A DNA stretch of 64,000 nt from Miscanthus floridulus. Lineage: Eukaryota; Streptophyta; Magnoliopsida; Poales; Poaceae. A model generated the notes under the pieces. That model made no database searches. It had not been told where the DNA came from and saw only the letters and a list, made by a program, of their open reading frames with translations. Shown here piece after piece: positions 57,790-64,000 of the stretch. The DNA lies in NCBI RefSeq assembly GCF_019320115.1, contig NC_089593.1, positions 14,536,789 to 14,600,788 of the forward strand, read 5' to 3'. Every line of letters begins with the position of its first letter. Position 1 is the stretch's first letter. A program made the translations under genes and the position numbers.

Positions 57790-57972
57790 ATGCCTGCGGC
57801 TGTATCTGTATGCCCAAGTCAACATGTCTGCATGCAGCTGTATCTGTATGCCCAAGTCAACATGCCTGCATGCAGATGTATCTGTATGCCCAAGTCAACA
57901 TGCCTGCATGCAGCTGTATCTGTGTGCCCAAGTCAACATGCTTGCGGCTGTAGCTGTATGAAGTCAACATGG
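57790..57972 (+). repeat. 38-bp minisatellite with W-box in every unit, PDR promoter
   Basis: Units at 57800, 57838, 57876 and 57914 (last truncated), plus a partial unit to 57972. The consensus begins CTGTATCTGTATGCCCAAG and continues with TCAACATGCCTGCATGCAG. Each unit contains AGTCAAC, whose complement is the W-box core TTGACT. Counting the flanking copies near 57781 and 57963 there are six in about 190 bp. The array lies directly upstream of a TATA-like box and the PDR start codon. Confidence 0.9.
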
Positions 57973-57987
57973 CTGCTCTTCCTACAT

Positions 57988-57998
57988 ACTATAAGTGG
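57988..57998 (+). promoter_or_regulatory. TATA-like box of the PDR gene
   Basis: ACTATAAGTGG lies about 80 bp before the chosen ATG (58075), leaving a plausible short leader starting near 58020. Confidence 0.45.
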
Positions 57999-58074
57999 GA
58001 GACAAGACAACAGCAAGTGCAGGACGACGACAACGAGTAGTAGGAGGGAGGGCAGCGCGCGCATGCGCATTGTG

Positions 58075-61000
58075 ATGGATCATCAAGATGCCGGAGATGG
58101 CGAGGAGCGCCAGCAGCAGCTGGATGATCGTGACGATGAGCAAGACCATGTGCTGTCGTCGCCACCGGAAGAGGATGGAAACCAAGAGCAGGTACCGTTA
58201 CCACCGCCGTCATCGTGGCGGGCTTCGGCGGCCAGCTTCAGGGAGAGCCTGTCCCGCTCCCTCTCCTCCTCCCGCAACGAGCAGGAGAAGGACGACGAGG
58301 TCGAGCTGAGGTGGGCGGCCGTCGAGAGGCTGCCCACCATGGACAGGCTCCACACCTCGCTGCAGCTCCATGCGGACCAGCAGCAGGTCGTGGACGTGCG
58401 CAGGCTGGGCGCGGCGGAGCGGCGCATGGTGGTGGACACCCTCATCGCCAACATCCACCGGGACAACCTCCGGCTGCTCCGCAAGCAGCGCCAGAGGATG
58501 GACCGCGTCGGCGTCCGCCCGCCCACGGTGGAGGTGCGCTGGCGCGACGTCCAAGTCGAGGCCGAGTGCCAGGTGGTGCACGGGAAGCCGCTCCCCACCC
58601 TCTGGAACGCCGTCGTCTCCAGCCTCTCTGTACGTTCTTACGATCGATCAGCGCCTAGCTCTCTTTGTGTGTGAAGGCCCCCCTCCCAATCAGGACTAAA
58701 GGATGGGGTTTTAGTCCTGGATTCGCAGTCCCGGTTAGGGTGGGGTTCCCAATCGGGACTGTAGTTCAGTTCTGCACTAGCCTGCGTTGTTCGCTCGCTC
58801 TCCTGCATCCGTTACATGCATCCATTGTTCCATCGATCAGGTGGTGAGCACCATACTGGGCCTCAACGACCGCCAGCAAGAGGCCAGGGTGCGCATCCTC
58901 CACGGCGTCAGCGGCCTCGTCAAGCCGTCCAGGCTGACGCTCCTCCTGGGACCCCCTGGCTGCGGCAAGACCACACTCCTCAAGGCGCTCGCAGGGAAGC
59001 TCAACGCCACCGGTCTCAAGGTGACAGGAGAGATAGAGTACAATGGCGTGGAGCTGAATGGCTTCGTTCCGGAGAAGACGGCGGCTTACATCGACCAGTA
59101 CGACCTTCATGTCCCTGAGATGACTGTCAGAGAGACTATAGACTTCTCTGCAAGATTCCAAGGCGTTGGCAACAGAGCAGGTAACTGTCCAAATCAAATT
59201 AACGGAGAAACAGTCACTCTCACTACCACTGTATAAATCTTTGTCAGAGATCATGAAGGAGGTGATTCGAAGGGAGAAGGAGGCCGGCATTACCCCTGAC
59301 CCTGATGTCGACACTTACATGAAGGTAAACCACTAGTAGTTTATCATGCATGTTTTTCCAAGTGTGTCCACATCATTTTTTTTATATAGTTTACTTATCA
59401 GTACATTCCTCTCCTTTTCAATATCTAATTAACAAGCAAATCATGCATGCAATGTGCTCAGATTCTAGCTACTTTAATTCTGTGGGGCATTATTATATTA
59501 TTACATCTTTTTTTTCATAGGCGATATCTGTGGAAGGTTTAGAAAGGAGCATGCAAACGGACTACATTATGAAGGTACTACTATATAGACATATACAGTA
59601 ATAATTGTCGCCCGAGGAATATACGTATTATTAAGAATCTTTCTATAGGAATATAATATAAGCTCTTCCTCAACTGACAGATTATGGGACTTGACATATG
59701 TGCTGACATAATGGTGGGAGATGCAATGAGAAGAGGTATTTCAGGCGGTGAGAAGAAGAGACTTACCACAGGTGATTCCACGACATCTCAAATTATTTGA
59801 GGGCGTCCCAACTACAATTATGTAGGGATTCAATTAAAATGCTACAATTCATTGACTAATAAAAAAATCTATAATGCGGATGGAATGATATATAGTCCAT
59901 TTCATTTCTTCTTGTTGGGATCCCCATATGCATTGTATATAAATTTTTTAAGAATTAGTTCAATTTCACATGAAAAACGTAGGATTTAACACACGCGTGC
60001 CCGGGGGGTGGGGGGTGTGGGTGGTGGGGGGGGGGGGGACTTTGATTCCCTTTGTTGGTGAATAAGAACATATGATGCTGAGAAGCACCAGCCTTGTGGA
60101 CATGGACATCGAGCTTTTGAGACCCTCCAGGCCAGTATCCAATATAGCGGTTCTAGGTTTGATGTATGTGCTTATCACGTTTGTGCCAAGTTCCCTCTTA
60201 TTCATTTTGGGACTAGGGCGGATTCCAAAAAGGACTTAGGGTTGCTGCTAGTACGGCAGTACTTAACTAATAGAGTAGACACTGTTTTGGTGGACTTATT
60301 ACATGTGTACCAAGTTAACATGTCGGTTTGCCAAAATCACATTTGAACATTATCTATATTATTATATAATCCTGAGAGCATTTCCAATAGATTACTTATC
60401 TCATCCCAATACTAAAAAACTACTAGATTACTTATCCTCTCCCCAATATAAAAAAACTTAAGTAACTACCAAAACCAGAGCCATCGATCGTCGTTGTTCT
60501 TGCCACATGGACTTTTCCGTCAAGCCGGTGCTATTGTTTTGAGGACAACTACACATGGGTCGTTCGCCCTTGCCCATCAAGCGAGCGCCGCGGACACGAA
60601 CCATACACTGGCAATAGCCAATGTTGCCTACACCCAAGCACGGGGCAGGTGGTGGATCCGTGTGTGAGGGAGCGCAACACCGGCAACCAACCCGCTTCCT
60701 TGAATATCTAGCCATAGGGGACTTCGAAGCTAGCGGATCCAGTTATATGGGGGAGCTCGAAGCGCGGGACGACAACCTCGAGGAGCAGGAGCAGCTTGCT
60801 CCGCAAACACAGGCACGAGACGAAGCAGCCGGCGTCGGGCCTCGGGAGCTAGGAAGGGAGAGGAAACGATGATTTTGGAAGTAGACACATAAATGACACG
60901 TGGGTCTCAAATGTCTGGGCAGATATAGGGTACTGGGTTTTGGTAGTTTGTTGGATGTGGGAAAGAAAAAACTACATTACTAATAATGAGAGAGAACCTA

Positions 61001-63785
61001 TATTCAGTTTTAGGGGATGGAGGATAAGTAATCTGTTGGAGATGCTCCAACGTCAGTAACTAAATTTAGTTGACTCAATCGAGGCTGCTTGTTGTCTTAC
61101 AGGAGAAATGATAGTAGGACCCTCGAAAGCACTCTTCATGGATGAAATATCAACTGGGTTGGATAGCTCCACAACATTTCAAATTATTTCTTGCCTCCAA
61201 CAGTTGGCTCATATCTCAGAGTCTACCATACTAGTCTCACTTCTTCAACCAGCACCAGAGACGTATGAGCTTTTTGATGATATTATCTTGATGGCTGAAG
61301 GAAAAATTGTATACCATGGATCTAAGAGTTGCATCATGAGTTTCTTTGAATCATGTGGATTCAAGTGCCCTGATAGGAAAGGCTTTGCTGACTTTCTCCA
61401 AGAGGTAAATATACAGAATTGGTTATGTAAAAACAAGTAGCATCATAATTAGCAGTTTCTATTACATTTCCTATAGCATTGCTTGTTCATAACATTTGTT
61501 GGGGGCATGGTATAATGCATTTAACAAAAAATAAGTCTCCCACTAGAACAAACGAGAGTATATGGAATATGTATCTTTGTCTCTCTACATCCTACAAGGG
61601 AGAGTTGTGTCTTGACCATTGACCTTCACCACCAGAATCCTGTCCTCTATCATTTGGTTTACAAGATTGGCCATATACTGATAGTCTTCATTGAGGAAAC
61701 AATCCGAATATCTATAGCTTTTGCAAACTCCAACAGAATTATCCTGTTTATGCAGTAATGCAGGCCAACCTTGCATGCCAAACTTTATCTACTTTCATTT
61801 TTTGCAATATGCAGAATAGCTAAACTAGACAGTTAGGTTGACATAGTGTTCTTAATAACTACTATTTATGTGGGCATATGTCTCAAGTTTCACTGTTTGT
61901 GTAACGTACAAAGGAGTAATATCTATAGTTTGTGAACTGTCTGGAAAAATGATTAACAAATGTACATATGAAGCAATAATCAAGTAAAGATTAAACTATA
62001 TATTAAGGTAATTGATTAACTTCGTTGGAAGCTAGGAATTCTTATTCTTCCATACTTATATATAGGTCTTATCGGAAAAGGATCAACAACAATATTGGAG
62101 CCGCGGTGGAGAATCATACAATTTTGTTACCATTGACCAGTTCTGTGACAAGTTCAAAGTGTCTCAAATTGGCCAGAACCTTGTTGGGGAGATTTCAAAG
62201 CCTTATGACAAATCAAAAGGGCATAAAAATGCCTTGTCCTGTAGTATCTACTCGTTATCCAAGTGGGAACTCCTCAAAGCATGTTTCGCAAGGGAGCTTC
62301 TCCTCATGAAACGAAATGCCTTCATCTACATAACAAAAATTGTTCAGGTAAGCCACATAGAAATGATATTTTGTAGAAAACATTGTCGATAAATACAAAT
62401 TGTTGAACATACAAATTTAGTATTATTAAACAAATATAAAGACTAATCACCTAATTTTGTAGTTCCACATGATTCACATGGAACTAAATATTGATGATCA
62501 TATGAAAATTACACATATTATTTGTAGCTTTGGCTATAGGGAGAAATGTATGGGATGTACACACACGCAAACAAACTATATGCACTTCCTACACAATTTG
62601 ATAGTTAAGAATTTTATTATGTGCTTATATGAACTACTTAACTACAGTATTATGGTGTAAAGTATGTCTTACAGTTGACATGAACTAAGATATGATTTTA
62701 CATTTTTCTTAGTGCGACCACTAGCAATTAATAGTTCACTATTATTGCAGCTTGCACTACTTGCTGCTATTACTGGGACGGTATTTTTGCGCCCACATAA
62801 GGGTGTTGATAGAGTTCTTGCTAACTATTACATGGGTTCACTATTCTATGCACTGCTCCTACTGATGGTGAATGGATTCCCTGAGCTTTCCATGGCAGTT
62901 AGTAGACTTCCAGTCTTCTACAAACAAAGAGACTACTACTTCTATCCTGCATGGGCTTATGCAGTACCGGCTTTTATCCTAAAGGTTCCAATCTCTTTAG
63001 TTGAGTCAATAGCTTGGACATCACTATCTTACTTCCTCATTGGCTATACTCCCGAGGCATCCAGGTAGGAATTACAATTTTGTTATGACTAATTTAATCA
63101 CATGATTTTTCTGTTATCAACTTTGGTAATAATGCTTGTGTGTCAACATTTTATCTGCATAAGCTTCTCTAATAAAGAGGTAAATCATGCATCTAATGTG
63201 TGTGTATATATGAGCATTTCCCCTAGTCTAGCCAAAAGAAGCATGGTTAGATTCTTTAACTAATTTTTCAGTGACCCCCTTTTGAGGTCAATTATATATG
63301 TTCCCCTTAGGCCTTATCTACTTCTAGTTTTCTAAGATTCAGTTACTAAATTTGCTAAAAATTAAGAGATTCATTTATAGATCTATAAGTTCTGACACAT
63401 GCCGTTTTGTGTGTAGATTCTTACGTCACCTTCTTATCCTCTTCCTAATCCACACTGGAGCATTGTCGATGTTTAGATGTGTCGCCTCTTACTGTCAAAC
63501 AATGGTGGCTAGTGTAGTGGGTGGTACAATGGCACTTCTACTCATCCTTCTATTTGGGGGTTTCCTCATTCCTCGTCGTAAGACATTCCCATGTTTTCAT
63601 GAATTTGTACTTCAAGCAAGATATTGGCCTACAACTATTGAACACAAACTACTAACACATTTTTGTGTCGAATTGCTACAGCATCCATGCCTAATTGGCT
63701 GAAATGGGGATTTTGGCTTTCACCATTATCGTACGCTGAGATAGGTTTAACTGAAAATGAGTTCTTAGCACCAAGATGGATAAAG
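58075..63785 (+). CDS. ABCG/PDR-type full-size ABC transporter, N-terminal half (runs off window)
   Basis: PDR proteins are plasma-membrane ATP-driven exporters of secondary metabolites, hormones or wax precursors. Exons: 58075-58629, 58841-59180, 59248-59324, 59521-59574, 59681-59771, 61103-61404, 62066-62347, 62751-63064, 63417-63577, 63682-63785, all GT-AG and in phase, about 760 codons. The N-terminal PDR domain ([20 protein letters not shown]) leads to NBD1 with Walker [10 protein letters not shown], signature [15 protein letters not shown] and Walker [18 protein letters not shown]. The first transmembrane domain follows ([56 protein letters not shown]). The second half lies beyond 64000. 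I chose ATG 58075 (GTGATGG) over 58063 for context. The frame stays open upstream through the minisatellite but is probably non-coding. Intron 5 (59772-61102) holds a TIR element. Substrate cannot be inferred. Confidence 0.93.
58680..58775. repeat. TAGTCCCGG-type CACTA subterminal fragment in PDR intron 1
   Basis: CAGGACTAAAGGATGGGG, TTTTAGTCCTGG, GCAGTCCCGGTTAGGG and CCCAATCGGGACTG are the same motif set as the ends of the CACTA element at 11318-15669. No CACTA terminus is visible, so this is a relic. Confidence 0.45.
60376..61047. mobile_element. TIR element in PDR intron 5
   Basis: GAGCATTTCCAATAGATTAC at the left and GTAATCTGTTGGAGATGCTC at the right are terminal inverted repeats, followed by TTATC/GATAA, bounding 672 bp. 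The open frame inside (60621-60872) matches nothing I know. The target duplication was not resolved, so the superfamily is open. It accounts for half of the 1.3-kb intron. A GT-rich G run (60003-60039) precedes it. Confidence 0.7.
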
Positions 63786-64000
63786 GTAAACTTTGACATA
63801 AATAATTTGTACCGACAGTTGTGCACTCCATGACAAAAGCATGCCCCTTGATCCTCGGAAGCATGACATATTTTCTTATACAATATATTTGCGTTCTCAA
63901 GTTTACTGCCCTTTTCGCAGAACTTGTAAGCGAGGTATACATGCGAGATTAGTAGGTTGATTATCATAGTACATGGTGCATGTTTATATATGTAAGGATA

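Noticed and set aside
57790..57972. CRISPR-like regularly spaced repeats
   Set aside because: Contiguous tandem repeats without spacers in a plant genome; the same holds for the 48-bp LTR repeats.
57790..58074. N-terminal extension of the PDR protein as part of the CDS
   Set aside because: The sequence is a 38-bp minisatellite followed by a TATA-like box; PDR proteins normally start near the chosen ATG. Kept only as a low-interest finding.
58083..58598. 171-codon open frame on the minus strand
   Set aside because: Shadow of the GC-rich first PDR exon; no family match and no splice or codon support.

Overview
This is nuclear DNA from a grass, most likely a panicoid or andropogonoid species. 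The evidence is intron-rich genes with GT-AG junctions, Stowaway and Tourist MITEs, Sirevirus (Copia) LTRs, a Tat-lineage Ty3/gypsy element, CACTA elements with TAGTCCCGG-type subterminal repeats, and a tRNA-derived SINE of the kind common in Poaceae. Species cannot be fixed from the sequence. One 100-N assembly gap lies at 35241-35340.

Layout. Positions 1-21.6 kb hold no recognisable host gene. They contain an edge-truncated LTR, several MITEs, a Sirevirus solo LTR with a second solo LTR nested inside it (both with perfect target-site duplications, TSDs), a 4.35-kb CACTA element, an L1 fragment, and a non-autonomous hAT that has captured an exon of a Rop GTPase-activating protein. From 22.0 to 31.3 kb, on the minus strand, lie 18 exons of UTP25, a nucleolar pre-rRNA processing factor. 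Its introns hold an RTE LINE flanked by ~493-bp direct repeats, a SINE and MITEs. The N-terminal half of UTP25 was not found. Upstream sequence is occupied by a decayed chromovirus (32.0-35.2 kb), the gap, and a Sirevirus 3' end whose LTR (35994-50481) is split by a nearly intact Tat-lineage Ty3/gypsy element (36632-49213).

That Tat element is the most interesting object. Its LTRs differ by one substitution and one 1-bp indel. It encodes gag-protease, RT, RNase H, a second (archaeal-type) RNase H and integrase on the minus strand. In antisense it carries a six-exon gene for a ~923-aa plant-mobile-domain (PMD) protein with its own TATA box. The whole element (LTRs, introns, and coding sequence of both strands) is saturated with the hexamer ATCGGC/GCCGAT. 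I counted about 99 by eye, against roughly 6 expected and only a handful in the remaining ~51 kb.

From 50.5 to 57.7 kb there is a perfect 37-bp inverted-repeat hairpin, two LINE fragments, MITEs, and a foldback CACTA element with a transposase fragment. At 58.1 kb an ABCG/PDR-type ABC transporter gene begins on the plus strand and runs off the window. Just upstream of its TATA-like box is a 38-bp minisatellite in which every unit carries a W-box core (TTGACT).

The two host genes have no visible functional link. The region is mainly a record of nested transposition around them.
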